From positions 354,910 through 418,909 of the forward strand of contig NZ_CM001376.1 in assembly GCF_000237805.1 (NCBI RefSeq): a stretch of 64,000 nt of DNA, given 5' to 3'. Shown here piece after piece: positions 15,577-24,351 of this stretch. The stretch is from Jonquetella anthropi DSM 22815 (GTDB lineage: Bacteria; Synergistota; Synergistia; Synergistales; Dethiosulfovibrionaceae). Under the pieces are notes generated by a model. The model was not told the origin of the DNA. It saw only the letters and a list, made by a program, of their open reading frames with translations, and made no database searches. Position 1 is the first letter of the stretch. The number at the start of each line of letters is the position of its first letter. The translations under genes were made by a program, and so were the position numbers.

Positions 15577-18549
15577 CTACTTGGAAGAGTCAGCAGCTGG
15601 AGCGCCTTCCGGTTCCTCAAGTTGAGCGCCGGTCGCCTCGAGAAGCCCGGAGAGGATCGTTTCAAGCCGGTTCATCGACTTGCCGTACGACGCCCAGTCT
15701 CCGGCTTTCATCGCCGCCTGTCCGTCGAGCCAAGCCTCTTGGGCCTGTCGGGCCAGTTCTGCCGCGTTCCCCCCAGCGGTCTGTCCGCCGGATGCCTTCT
15801 CCTGCGGCTCTGGGGTCTTCGGCTGAGGCGGCAGGGCGCCGCCGGCCGTCTGGGCCAGAAGTTTTTCCAGCGCCCCGGCGAATGTCTCGTCCCACGCGAC
15901 TCGCCCGCCGCTGGACAGGATAATTCGCTTTAGCTCCGGCATTTCGCTGGTCTCGGCCTTCAGGTACAAGGGCTGAACGTAGAGCAGCGACTTGCCCACC
16001 GGGATCACCAGCAGGTGCCCTCTGATGACGTCGCTGCCGCGCTGGGACCACAGCGACAGCTGGGCGGAGATTTCAGGCGTTTGGTTGATCAGGGCGGCCA
16101 CTTGATTGGGGCCGTAGATCAGAGTTCGCTTGGAGAACCGATAGACCAACAGGTCGCCGTATCTGTCGCCGTCACAGCGGCCGGCCAGCCACGCGATCAT
16201 GTTGTCTCGGCCAACCGGCGTGTAGGGCGTCATCAGCATGAACTCGGAGTTCTTTTCGCCTTCCAGCTTCAGCGTCACGTAGTACGAGTCCAACGAGCCG
16301 CTGCCGCTTGTCAGCTCGGGAATAGTCCGCCAGTCCCTTTCGTAGTCCGATTCCACCGAGCTGTTTTCGCCGCCGGTCCCGGTCAGAGTCCGCCACACGT
16401 CTTCCTTGTTGTAGAACGTGTTGGGGTCCTGCATGTGGTACGTGGCGTACACGTTGGCCTGAACGGAGAACAGGTCTTTCGGATAGCGCAGGTGAGGTTT
16501 CAGGTCGTCGCTCATCTGGGACGCCGGCTTGAAGAGCGACGGGAAAATCCGGCTCCACGTGGCGATCAGCGGGTCCTGTTCGTCGACGACGTAAAAGTTC
16601 ATCGTGCCGTCGTACGCGTCGACCGTGGCCTTGACGCTGTTTCGGATGTAGTTCAGCGTCAGGGAACGGTAGGATGAGCGAGGGTCCTTCATGTGAAGCT
16701 GGGTCGGCTCCGAGTAGGGATACCGGTCCGTGACGGTGTAGGCGTCCACAATCCAAATGATTCGCCCGTCGACGATCGCCGGGTACGGGTCGCTGTCGTA
16801 GAGGAGGAACGGCGCGGCTTGATTAAGCCGGTCGATGATATTGCGCTGGTACATGACCCGGCTGTCGTCGTCAAACACGTCGGAGAAGAGGATCTTCGAG
16901 TCGTTGAACGCCAGTGCGAAGACCAGCTGACGCCACAGCGAGTTGATCGGCACGCCGCCGGTTCCCTGATAGAACGATCGGGCGTTCGCCTCGCCCATCG
17001 GGTAGTCGAACTCCTTCACCTTCGTTTTAACGAAGGCGTAGTCCGACGTCTCCTCGCCGAAGTAAATTTCCGGCCGCTGAACGTTAATCGGCACGGACGT
17101 GACCGGCGGAAGGTCCCGAATCCACAGCGGCGGCTGTCCGTTGGCGGCGACCTGACCTGCCGGGTTCATCACTAGGCCGAACCCGTGGGTAAATTCCAAG
17201 TGGCTGTTGACCCAGGTGGGGTTCTGCATGCCCGAAGGGTCAAGCTCCCGAACGGCCAGCATGACTTGGCGCTGGCGGCTGTTGATGACATACCGGTCCG
17301 TGTCGACGCCCGAAAAATTGTAGTAGCTCCGGATCTCTTGGAGCTGCTTGTAGCTGCGGATCAGAGCGCGGTAGTCCCAGAGCCGCACGTTGTCCAGCGT
17401 CTCGGCGTCGGACTGGACGTCCGCCTGGCTTATCGCGGGCGTCGGTTCAATCGGGCTGATCTGGGCTTTGTCCAGACCGTAAGCCGCCAGCGTCGCGGCG
17501 ATGTTGTACTCGATGTAAGGCTTTTCTTTTTGGAACTCGTTGGGTTCGACCACGTACTTCTCGACCAGCGAGGGGACGATGGACTGCAGCACGGCGCTGG
17601 CGGCGACGAAGCTCAGCAGCATGATGCCGACGAATTTCCAGCTCCTGTTGGCCCGAATTGCCGCCAGAAGGCCAACTCCGACGGACAGGGCGAGAAGCGC
17701 TAAAGCCCAGTAAGCCCAGACCACCGCATGCATGTCCGTGTAGCTGGCGCCAAACCCCACGCCCCGGGGCGAGTAGAGCAGGTCATACCGGCGGAGCCAG
17801 AACGAGATGGCCCACAAGACCGTCAGGAGCGCGCCGAGGCCCAGCAGGTGACTTTTGACCGGGTGAGGAATCGCCGCGACCCCGCCCTGCTTCAGCGCCG
17901 CGAACAGCGCGAGAGCGTACACGGCCGCTGACGCCACGATGGTGACGAACAGCAGGTTCACCAGCCAGCCGCGCAGGAACCTCAGGAACGGCAGGGTGAA
18001 AACGTAGAACCCGACGTCCCGGCCGAAGATCGTTTCCGTCGTGCCGAACGGCTTGCCGTAGAGGAACTGGAGCACCATCGGCCACTGGTCCATCACTGGC
18101 AGGGACAGCCGGAGGGACAGCAGGATCGCCGCCACCCAAACGACGATCAGAGACGTGCGGAAGCCGAACAGCGGGGCCAGCTCGTTGCCGGAGTTCTCCG
18201 CGAACTGGCGTCCGCGCCGGCGGGCAAGCAGGAGAGACGGCGCCAAAACGGCGCAGGCGATGATCGTAAAGACCCCCAAGAGGACCCACTGGGGAAGGAC
18301 CTGCGTCCAAAAGACCGGCGTCAGGCGCTCGGCGGCGTACCACCAGTAGGACGCCAAGAATCTGGCCAGCGCCGGAAGCCCGACCAGAACGAACAGCAGA
18401 ACGAGCCCGATGACGACGGTTCGCTTCCGCAGAGGGAACCCGCGGCGGAAGACCGGCTGGTTTTCAGACGGCGCGTCGTCGGAAAAGTCGTCGGTGAAGC
18501 GGCGGGAGAAGTCCCGAAAATTGCCGAAACCTCCGAATTGAAACGGCAT
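15577..18549 (-). CDS. UPF0182 family large membrane protein
   Basis: A 990-residue protein of the UPF0182 (COG1615) family, function unknown. The N-terminal third has about seven TM segments; the remainder is a large soluble, probably extracytoplasmic domain with family blocks such as ISPIEPTPAISQADVQSDAE and YSEPTQLHMKDPR. The C-terminus is a Pro/Gln-rich linker plus a short helical tail. The second of two close ATGs (18549) is chosen because AAAGGAG lies 8 bp upstream; the first (18555) is too near. It lies 33 bp after the MFS gene, so it is probably co-transcribed with it. Confidence 0.9.
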   Translation of the reverse strand: MPFQFGGFGNFRDFSRRFTDDFSDDAPSENQPVFRRGFPLRKRTVVIGLVLLFVLVGLPALARFLASYWWYAAERLTPVFWTQVLPQWVLLGVFTIIACAVLAPSLLLARRRGRQFAENSGNELAPLFGFRTSLIVVWVAAILLSLRLSLPVMDQWPMVLQFLYGKPFGTTETIFGRDVGFYVFTLPFLRFLRGWLVNLLFVTIVASAAVYALALFAALKQGGVAAIPHPVKSHLLGLGALLTVLWAISFWLRRYDLLYSPRGVGFGASYTDMHAVVWAYWALALLALSVGVGLLAAIRANRSWKFVGIMLLSFVAASAVLQSIVPSLVEKYVVEPNEFQKEKPYIEYNIAATLAAYGLDKAQISPIEPTPAISQADVQSDAETLDNVRLWDYRALIRSYKQLQEIRSYYNFSGVDTDRYVINSRQRQVMLAVRELDPSGMQNPTWVNSHLEFTHGFGLVMNPAGQVAANGQPPLWIRDLPPVTSVPINVQRPEIYFGEETSDYAFVKTKVKEFDYPMGEANARSFYQGTGGVPINSLWRQLVFALAFNDSKILFSDVFDDDSRVMYQRNIIDRLNQAAPFLLYDSDPYPAIVDGRIIWIVDAYTVTDRYPYSEPTQLHMKDPRSSYRSLTLNYIRNSVKATVDAYDGTMNFYVVDEQDPLIATWSRIFPSLFKPASQMSDDLKPHLRYPKDLFSVQANVYATYHMQDPNTFYNKEDVWRTLTGTGGENSSVESDYERDWRTIPELTSGSGSLDSYYVTLKLEGEKNSEFMLMTPYTPVGRDNMIAWLAGRCDGDRYGDLLVYRFSKRTLIYGPNQVAALINQTPEISAQLSLWSQRGSDVIRGHLLVIPVGKSLLYVQPLYLKAETSEMPELKRIILSSGGRVAWDETFAGALEKLLAQTAGGALPPQPKTPEPQEKASGGQTAGGNAAELARQAQEAWLDGQAAMKAGDWASYGKSMNRLETILSGLLEATGAQLEEPEGAPAADSSK

Positions 18550-18582
18550 AAGCATTTCTCCTTTCAGGGGCGGATGGGGACG

Positions 18583-19764
18583 TTACTTGCCGAGCGCCGC
18601 GCCGGGAATGCGGCGCGGCCAGATGAAAGTCACGACGCCGAGCGCCGCGATCGGCAGCAGAGCGGTCAGCGACAGGGCGTGTTCGATGCCGATTCGGCCG
18701 GCCAAAAAGCCGAGCGGCGTCATCATGACGCCGGCGGCGCCGAACGACAGCCCCATCGTGAGGGAGCTGGACGTGCTCCGATCGTTGGGAGCCATCGACT
18801 GGGCGATGACCTCCACCAGCGGAGTGGAGCAGGTCAGAAAAAGCGACGCGGCGCTCATCGCGCCGACGGCAGTCCACAGGGGCAGCCACCGGGAGACGAA
18901 GAGCAACGCTGCGGCGATTGGCAGGGTAAAAAGAAGCAGCCGAGAGGCACGGGCTGAAGGCCAGAGCCGCACGAGGGCCAGCGGGGCCAGCGCGGAAAAG
19001 AACGTGAGAAAGAACAGCACTGTTCCCACCTGGGTCAAGTCGCCGCCGCGCAGGGCCACCAAAAGGGGCAGCAGGAAGGACAGCGCCTTGCAGGTCGTGT
19101 CGCGAAGGAACGTGACGCACCAGACCGGCCAAATGCGGCCGAACATGTTGGCGAGCTTGCTTGGCAGCCGTCTCAGCCCAGAAGGTTCGGACGCCGGGTC
19201 CTTAACCTGCGGCACGACGCGGACCACAGCGGCGGCGGCCAGAAGCGGAATGGCTAAGCCAGCCAGCGGCAAAATCGCCGGCGAAAACGTCTGGTACATG
19301 AAGACGCCGTAAAGCGGGCTCAGCGACGAGCCGAGCATGCCGCCGAACGAAAAAAGGGAGATCGACCGGCTCAGCTCCTCGGGGCGGGCCGAATAGCTGG
19401 CGGCTCCCTGAGCTTGGGGGTGAAAGCAGGCCGTGCCGAGTCCCCAGAGGAAGACGAACGCCAGCGCGGTGGCGAAGTTCGACGCCAGAGGAATCAGGAA
19501 ACTGAAAAAGCCAGCGGCCAGCATGCCGCCCACGATCAAGTGGTTGTTGCCGCTTCGGTCGGACAGGTAGCCGGCCACCGGCTGAACGACCATGTGCATG
19601 ACCCCGCCCAGACTGGTCAGAGCGCCGGCCTGTCCGAGAGAAAGGCCCAGCCGGGCGGCCAAAAGCGGGGTGAAAACTTGAACAAATTGGGCGTGCAGGT
19701 CGTTGACCAGATGACTCAGCGCCGTAACGCGCCACCGCGCCCGGCTGCTTTCTAGCCGTGGCAT
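18583..19764 (-). CDS. MFS transporter, fosmidomycin-resistance (Fsr)-like
   Basis: A 393-residue major facilitator with 12 predicted TM helices. The N-terminal pattern (ALSHLVNDLHAQ, then GLSLGQAGALTSLGGVMHMV and QPVAGYLSDR) is typical of the Fsr/MFS_1 drug-efflux branch, with the loop 2-3 motif reading GYLSDRSG. ATG 19764 is chosen over a frame that stays open upstream, because GGAGGGGGG precedes it and the normal N-terminus starts there. It sits between the LmeA-like gene and UPF0182 on the same strand. The substrate is unknown. Confidence 0.88.
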   Translation of the reverse strand: MPRLESSRARWRVTALSHLVNDLHAQFVQVFTPLLAARLGLSLGQAGALTSLGGVMHMVVQPVAGYLSDRSGNNHLIVGGMLAAGFFSFLIPLASNFATALAFVFLWGLGTACFHPQAQGAASYSARPEELSRSISLFSFGGMLGSSLSPLYGVFMYQTFSPAILPLAGLAIPLLAAAAVVRVVPQVKDPASEPSGLRRLPSKLANMFGRIWPVWCVTFLRDTTCKALSFLLPLLVALRGGDLTQVGTVLFFLTFFSALAPLALVRLWPSARASRLLLFTLPIAAALLFVSRWLPLWTAVGAMSAASLFLTCSTPLVEVIAQSMAPNDRSTSSSLTMGLSFGAAGVMMTPLGFLAGRIGIEHALSLTALLPIAALGVVTFIWPRRIPGAALGK

Positions 19765-19790
19765 AGCAGAAGCCCCCCTCCAGGTGCGTT

Positions 19791-20573
19791 CTATTTGGTA
19801 CGGCTCACCGCTTTGCCGTTCCACGTCCAAGTCGGCCCGTCGAACTGGCGCGGCAGGCGAAGCGTTTCGACGGTCGCCTGTTCGTCGGTCACCTTGATAT
19901 GGGCGAGCTTCAGCGGGAGGCCGAACTTCTTCAGGTCCAAGATGGGCTGAACCCCCCGAATCATTTGGTTGACCGTCGAGAGCGGCACTGACCGGTCGTT
20001 GACCGAGAACGACTTGACGTCCAGCCACAGCTGGGAACCCTGCTTCACGTCGAACGCCGTCTGGGCGTTCATCTTGAAGGTCGTGTGAAAGAGCTTGAGG
20101 TCCACCTTCAGCCGGAAGGACATATCGACGTAGTCGGGGAAGAAGTCGACGGTGCCGTCTTTCCAGCGTCCGTGGTTGAACGTGCGCCCGGATAAGAAGT
20201 CCTTCACGTCCTGCTCGTTCACGACGGCGCGGGCGTTGCACTCCAAAAAGCCGAGGACTTGGGGCCGCTTGAGTTCCTTCCACTGTTCCGGCGGCGTCAT
20301 GCGGAGATTGTACGCGGACAGCTCCGCTTCCGCGACCCTCATCCCCTGAATGTGAAGCCCCTTGAGCGAGATGTAAACCCTTGGGATCAGCCCGTCGTCG
20401 TGGGGCGGATATGCCATGACCATCTTGCCGCTTTCGGGGTGAAAGCCGTCGATGAACATCTGAAAAAAGCTAGCGGACAAGGCGTTCCCTTGGCTCCCGG
20501 CGGCAGGGACCGCCAGAGCAGGAAGGGCCGCCGCGGTTAGCGCGAAAAGAGCCGTGAACAGTTGACGAAGCAC
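19791..20573 (-). CDS. Secreted LmeA/DUF2993-like protein
   Basis: A 260-residue protein with a clear signal peptide (about residues 1-21, ALPALAVPA). The body is beta-rich with short amphipathic strands (LKGLHIQGMRVAEAELSAYNLRM, VDMSFRLKVDLKLFHTTFKM), resembling the LmeA/DUF2993 lipid-binding group; the match is by pattern and not certain. GTG start with GGAGAG upstream. It is first of the minus-strand run with the MFS and UPF0182 genes, and divergent from ridA. A periplasmic or outer-membrane lipid role would fit the envelope theme but is inference. Confidence 0.6.
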   Translation of the reverse strand: MLRQLFTALFALTAAALPALAVPAAGSQGNALSASFFQMFIDGFHPESGKMVMAYPPHDDGLIPRVYISLKGLHIQGMRVAEAELSAYNLRMTPPEQWKELKRPQVLGFLECNARAVVNEQDVKDFLSGRTFNHGRWKDGTVDFFPDYVDMSFRLKVDLKLFHTTFKMNAQTAFDVKQGSQLWLDVKSFSVNDRSVPLSTVNQMIRGVQPILDLKKFGLPLKLAHIKVTDEQATVETLRLPRQFDGPTWTWNGKAVSRTK

Positions 20574-20596
20574 TCAGGACCACTCTCCGATTCGTG

Positions 20597-20602
20597 TATA
20601 AT
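20597..20602 (+). promoter_or_regulatory. Putative -10 box of ridA
   Basis: TATAAT 61 bp before the ridA start. No -35 at a usable distance is seen (the nearest TTGACG is 29 bp upstream). Confidence 0.45.
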
Positions 20603-20662
20603 AATAAGGGCGCTTAGAGTTCGGTGGGCGCCGTTTTCAGCTTGAGTGAGGGAGGTATTCTT

Positions 20663-21037
20663 ATGAAAAAAGTAGTCAGCACGAAAAAAGCTCCCGGAGC
20701 CATCGGCCCGTATTCCCAGGCCATCTGCGCCGGCCCGTTCGTCTTCACGTCCGGTCAGCTGGGCATGAACGCTGAGGGCGTTTTCCCCGCCACTGTGGAG
20801 GAGCAGACGAAACAGTCCCTTGAAAACGTCAAGGCCATTCTGGAAGCCGCCGGCTCGTCGATGGACAAGGTGGTCAAGACCACAGTCTTCTTGGCCGACA
20901 TGAACGATTTCGCCAAGATGAACGGCGTGTACGCTACCTACTTCAACGGTCAGGAGCCTGCCCGCAGCGCGGTTCAGGTGGCCCGCCTGCCCAAGGATGG
21001 CAAGGTTGAGATCGAGGTCGTCGCCCTCGCCGAGTAA
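20663..21037 (+). CDS. ridA: RidA family enamine/imine deaminase
   Basis: A 124-residue RidA (YjgF/YER057c/UK114) protein, normally a homotrimer that hydrolyses reactive 2-aminoacrylate and similar enamines released by PLP enzymes. Conserved features: GPYSQA, FTSGQLG, and the substrate-binding Arg in PARSAVQVARLP, with the terminal Glu motif VEIEVVALA. The ATG at 20663 follows GGGAGG; an in-frame extension upstream lacks a ribosome site. It stands alone between a divergent gene and a strong terminator. Confidence 0.95.
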   Translation: MKKVVSTKKAPGAIGPYSQAICAGPFVFTSGQLGMNAEGVFPATVEEQTKQSLENVKAILEAAGSSMDKVVKTTVFLADMNDFAKMNGVYATYFNGQEPARSAVQVARLPKDGKVEIEVVALAE

Positions 21038-21060
21038 CACAAATTTTTTTACCTGCAAAA

Positions 21061-21101
21061 GTCTCGCGCTCCTTATTTACAGAGGAGCGCGAGACTTTTT
21101 T
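21061..21101. terminator. Intrinsic terminator after ridA, usable in both directions
   Basis: A 13-bp perfect stem (GTCTCGCGCTCCT / AGGAGCGCGAGAC) with a 9-base loop, T6 downstream and A4 upstream. It lies between convergent ridA and the flavodiiron gene. Confidence 0.92.
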
Positions 21102-21116
21102 ATCCGGTCGGCCGCC

Positions 21117-22322
21117 TCAGGCCTGAGGCGCTTGGGCCATCATCTCGGCCATGCGCCGCCCGGCCTCGCGGCAGGCTTCAAGCTGTTCGGGCGTCGCGGC
21201 GCTTTGAATTTCTATCGGGTCGGACGCCATGACGAACTTGCCCTCTTGGGCAAATTCGATCAGCGGCTTGAGTTCCAGCCCTTTGCTCCAGCTGTAGTTG
21301 CCTCCCAAGGCGAGTATTCGGTCAGAAACCTTGCAGTTTCTGAGTTTTTCCAGCAGCGGCATCATGCCGGGGAAAAGGCCCATGTTGTAGCAGCAGGCGA
21401 ACAGGCCCAGACCGCGGTAGCGCCACACGTCAGCGATGACTTCCGACAGGTCGGAGCCGCAGACGTCGTAAATTTTGACCGACAGGATGCCCTTTTCCCT
21501 CAGGCCCTGAGCGCAGGCTTCCGCCATCTGGGCGGTGTGTCCGTACATGGAGCCGTAGGCCAGCACGGCGCCGGGGACGGTCTCCTGCCGGCTCAGCCGG
21601 TCGTACAGCGACACGATCCGACTCACATGAGACCGATAAATTGGGCCGTGGGACGGGCAGATGCGCTGAATCGGCAGGTCCTTGCACTTGGCTAAGGCCT
21701 TTTGGACGAACGGGCCGAAACGGCCCACGATGGTGGCGTAGTACCGGCGGGTCTCGCTTTCCAAGTTGTCCAAGTCGTTCTCGTCGTCGAAGACCGAGCC
21801 GTCCAACGCGCCGTAGCTGCCGAAGGCGTCGCAGGGGAACAGCGTGCCGGTCGTCTCTTCCCAGGAGAACATCGTCTCCGGCCAGTGGACCATCGGGGCC
21901 AGAATGAACTTTAAGACGTGGCTCCCCAGCTCGAGCCGATCGCCTTCCCCGACCTGAAGGGTCCCGTCGATTGGGCCGTAGAACTGGCGCATTAGCTGGA
22001 GGGTTTGCTTGTTGCCGACCACTGTCATGCGGGGGAAGCGGCGGCGCAGCATAGAAATAGCGCTGGAATGATCGGGCTCCATGTGATTGACGATCAGGTA
22101 GTCGACCTGCCGGTCTTTCCCCAGGGCCGACTCGATGTGTCCCAAGTAGTCGTCGAGGAACCCGGCTCGGGCTCCGTCGATCAGGGCAACCTTTTCGTCG
22201 TCGATCAGGTAGGAGTTGTAGCACACCCCTCGTTTCAGCGGCCAGAGGTTTTCGAATCGGGCGGTTGTTCTGTCGTTCACGCCGACCCACCAAATGCGGT
22301 CAGTAATAACAGCAGTCTGCAT
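21117..22322 (-). CDS. fprA: Flavodiiron protein (type A flavoprotein, O2/NO reductase)
   Basis: A 401-residue protein with an N-terminal metallo-beta-lactamase-like diiron domain and a C-terminal flavodoxin domain. Diiron ligand motifs: NHMEPDHSS (HxExDH) and the bridging Asp in FPCDAFGS, plus CPSHGPIYR. The FMN-binding loop is YGSMYGHTAQMAE. Such enzymes reduce O2 to water or NO to N2O, protecting anaerobes. ATG 22322 is preferred over a frame open to 22451 because AAAGGATGG precedes it and the family N-terminus begins there. Single gene with its own promoter. Confidence 0.95.
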   Translation of the reverse strand: MQTAVITDRIWWVGVNDRTTARFENLWPLKRGVCYNSYLIDDEKVALIDGARAGFLDDYLGHIESALGKDRQVDYLIVNHMEPDHSSAISMLRRRFPRMTVVGNKQTLQLMRQFYGPIDGTLQVGEGDRLELGSHVLKFILAPMVHWPETMFSWEETTGTLFPCDAFGSYGALDGSVFDDENDLDNLESETRRYYATIVGRFGPFVQKALAKCKDLPIQRICPSHGPIYRSHVSRIVSLYDRLSRQETVPGAVLAYGSMYGHTAQMAEACAQGLREKGILSVKIYDVCGSDLSEVIADVWRYRGLGLFACCYNMGLFPGMMPLLEKLRNCKVSDRILALGGNYSWSKGLELKPLIEFAQEGKFVMASDPIEIQSAATPEQLEACREAGRRMAEMMAQAPQA

Positions 22323-22394
22323 GGCGATCCATCCTTTCGCTCGTGTCAGCCCGTCGCCGTCCCTCTCGGGGCGGGCGGGCTGCCGATGCTTTTT

Positions 22395-22422
22395 ATTATA
22401 CGAACTTGCTGTGTCGGCGCAA
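22395..22422 (-). promoter_or_regulatory. Promoter of the flavodiiron gene
   Basis: Minus-strand TTGCGC (22422-22417), 16-bp spacer, perfect TATAAT (22400-22395), 72 bp before the start codon. Confidence 0.6.
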
Positions 22423-22442
22423 CAGAGAAGAGCCCCTTGGGA

Positions 22443-22498
22443 CTGTAACAAAGCTGTAACGTTTCCGTGGCGTTCTGTTAAGGGAGGGCGAATACACT
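22443..22498 (+). promoter_or_regulatory. Pho box and -10 element of the pst operon
   Basis: Four 7-bp units at 11-bp intervals: CTGTAAC (22443), CTGTAAC (22454), CCGTGGC (22465) and TGTTAAG (22476). The first two are exact copies separated by AAAG, very close to the E. coli PhoB consensus. A 10-bp gap leads to TACACT (22493-22498) as the -10. The same geometry occurs upstream of phoA. It should make the operon inducible by phosphate limitation through the PhoB encoded downstream. Confidence 0.88.
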
Positions 22499-22540
22499 CA
22501 AACTGTCACAGGAAGATAAATTTTGAGGAGGATGAGCGAA

Positions 22541-23362
22541 TTGAAAAAAGTTCTTCTGTCGCTGATGTGCTTGTCGGTGTTTGCCGGGTGCAGCTGGGCT
22601 GCTGAAAAGAAGACCGTCGACATGAACGGTTCTACCACCGTTCTTCCGATCGCCCAGAAGGCCGCGGAGAAGTACATGGAGTCCCACAAGGACGTGACGA
22701 TCACCGTTTCCGGTTCTGGCAGCGGCAACGGCATCAAGGCGCTGATCGACGGCTCCACGGACATCGCGAACTCGTCCCGATTCATCAAGGACGCGGAGGT
22801 CAAGGCAGCTATCGACGCCAAACGGTACCCGGTTCCCTTTGAAATCGCTCTGGACGCGCTGGTTCCGATCGTCAACCCGGCCAACCCGGTGACTGACCTT
22901 TCCAAGGATCAGCTGAAGCGCATTTACGCCGGCGAGATCACCAACTGGAAGGAAGTCGGCGGCGAAGATAAGGCCATCGCCGTCGTGGGTCGGGACACCA
23001 GCTCGGGCACCTTCGAAGTGTGGGAAGAAAAGATTATGAACAAGGCGCGGGTAACCACGGAAGCACTGGTCGTCGCTTCCAACGGCGCGGCTGTTCAGGC
23101 TGTGGCGGGCAACCCTCTGGCGATTGGCTACATCGGTCTGGGATACGAGGATCCGGCTGTGAAGGCCGTGAAAGTCGACGGGATCGAAGGCTCAGTCCAA
23201 ACGGTTCGCGGCGGCACGTACTCCCTGGCTCGGGCGCTCTTCATGTTCACGAACGGCTGGCCGACGGGAACCGTGGCAGACGTTCTGAGTTTCATGCAGA
23301 GCGACGAGGGACAGGCTCTCGTGAAGGAATGCGGTTTCGTCCCGCTCCGGGACGTTCGGTAA
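22541..23362 (+). CDS. pstS: Phosphate ABC transporter substrate-binding protein
   Basis: A 273-residue PstS. Phosphate-binding motifs: NGSTTVLPI, the SGSGSGNGI loop and GRDTSSGTFEVWE. The start is assigned to TTG 22541: GAGGAGG ends 9 bp before it, whereas the ATG at 22532 directly abuts that site. From the TTG the protein starts MKKVLLSLMCLSVFAGCSWA, a clean signal sequence; FAGC may be a lipobox with an atypical Phe, or cleavage may occur after SWA. First gene of pstSCAB-phoU-phoBR, behind a Pho box. Confidence 0.95.
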   Translation: MKKVLLSLMCLSVFAGCSWAAEKKTVDMNGSTTVLPIAQKAAEKYMESHKDVTITVSGSGSGNGIKALIDGSTDIANSSRFIKDAEVKAAIDAKRYPVPFEIALDALVPIVNPANPVTDLSKDQLKRIYAGEITNWKEVGGEDKAIAVVGRDTSSGTFEVWEEKIMNKARVTTEALVVASNGAAVQAVAGNPLAIGYIGLGYEDPAVKAVKVDGIEGSVQTVRGGTYSLARALFMFTNGWPTGTVADVLSFMQSDEGQALVKECGFVPLRDVR

Positions 23363-23412
23363 GACTCGGTTTCTGACGGGAAGGTACTGCGCGGCCTCGA
23401 GGCCGCTGTCCG

Positions 23413-23452
23413 GCCGCCCGGCCGTCTCCGGCTCGGAGACGGAGCGGGCGGC
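23413..23452 (+). other. Large GC-rich intercistronic hairpin between pstS and pstC
   Basis: A nested stem: GCCGCCCG (23413-23420) with CGGGCGGC (23445-23452), enclosing CGTCTCCG / CGGAGACG around a GCT loop. A smaller palindrome GCGGCCTCGAGGCCGC precedes it at 23391-23406. No T-tract follows. It probably protects the pstS 3' end or slows read-through, making PstS more abundant than the permeases. Confidence 0.6.
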
Positions 23453-23484
23453 TCCCGTCGTTTCCTGCCTGAAAGGAGAATTTC

Positions 23485-24351
23485 ATGGACAGGAGGATGG
23501 AACTTCTCATCAAGGCCCTTTCGTGGGTCGGCGTGCTGATCATGGCGTTCATCCTTGTTTTCCTGCTCTGGGAAGGGTTGCCGGTCCTGAAGACTGTCTC
23601 TCTGGGCGAGCTTCTGACGGGCAAGCTGTGGTATCCCGCCGAAGAGCCCCCTGTGCTCGGCATGGCGGCCCTGATCGTCGGCTCTCTGGCGGTGACGCTG
23701 ATTTCTACTCTGGTGGGGCTGCCGTTCGGCCTCGGCATGGCAATCTTTTTGGCCGAGATCGCGCCGCGCCGGATGAAGGAAATCCTCAAGCCCGCCTTGG
23801 AGCTGCTCGGCTTTCTTCCATCCATCGTGGTCGGCTTCCTCGGCATGGTCCTAGTTGCCCCTTGGATGCAGCAGACGTTCGGTCTGGTCAGCGGTCTCAA
23901 CATGCTGAACGCGTCGATTCTTCTCGGGCTTTTGATGGTGCCGGTGGTCGGCTCTTTGGCTCAGGACGCGCTTGAGGCGGTGCCGCAGGACCTTCGGGAC
24001 GCTTCGATGGCGCTGGGCGCCACCCGGTGGGAGACGATCTGCCGGGTCGTCCTTCGCGCCGCGTCGTCAGGGCTGATGTCGTCGGCTCTTTTGGGAATCA
24101 TGCGGTCGTTTGGCGAGACGATGGTGGTCCTGATGGCTTCCGGCGGGGCGGCGGTCTTCCCGCGGTCCTTGACGTCGCCGGTTCGGCCTCTCACGTCCGC
24201 CATCGCGGCGGAAATGGGCGAGACGCCGGTCGGCTCGCCTCACTACCGGGCACTTTTTTTCGCCGGGCTGATCCTTGTGGCCGGCACTCTGATACTGAAC
24301 GGCTTAGCGATGGCCGTTGAGCGCCGGAGCGCGTTGGGAGACAGGTCATGA
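23485..24351 (+). CDS. pstC: Phosphate ABC transporter permease PstC
   Basis: A 288-residue permease with six TM segments. The binding-protein-dependent transport (EAA) loop reads APRRMKEILKP for the FLAEI segment and VPQDLRDASMALGATRWETI. ATG with AAAGGAG upstream. It follows pstS after a 122-bp gap containing a strong hairpin and overlaps pstA by 4 bp. Forms the PstCA channel for high-affinity phosphate import. Confidence 0.95.
   Translation: MDRRMELLIKALSWVGVLIMAFILVFLLWEGLPVLKTVSLGELLTGKLWYPAEEPPVLGMAALIVGSLAVTLISTLVGLPFGLGMAIFLAEIAPRRMKEILKPALELLGFLPSIVVGFLGMVLVAPWMQQTFGLVSGLNMLNASILLGLLMVPVVGSLAQDALEAVPQDLRDASMALGATRWETICRVVLRAASSGLMSSALLGIMRSFGETMVVLMASGGAAVFPRSLTSPVRPLTSAIAAEMGETPVGSPHYRALFFAGLILVAGTLILNGLAMAVERRSALGDRS

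Noticed and set aside
20562-20602. TTGACG plus TATAAT as a ridA promoter
   Set aside because: The spacing is 29 bp, too long for sigma-70; only the -10 is retained.
23413-23452. Intrinsic terminator after pstS
   Set aside because: The hairpin has no T-tract, and pstCAB must be transcribed with pstS; treated as an mRNA-stability element instead.
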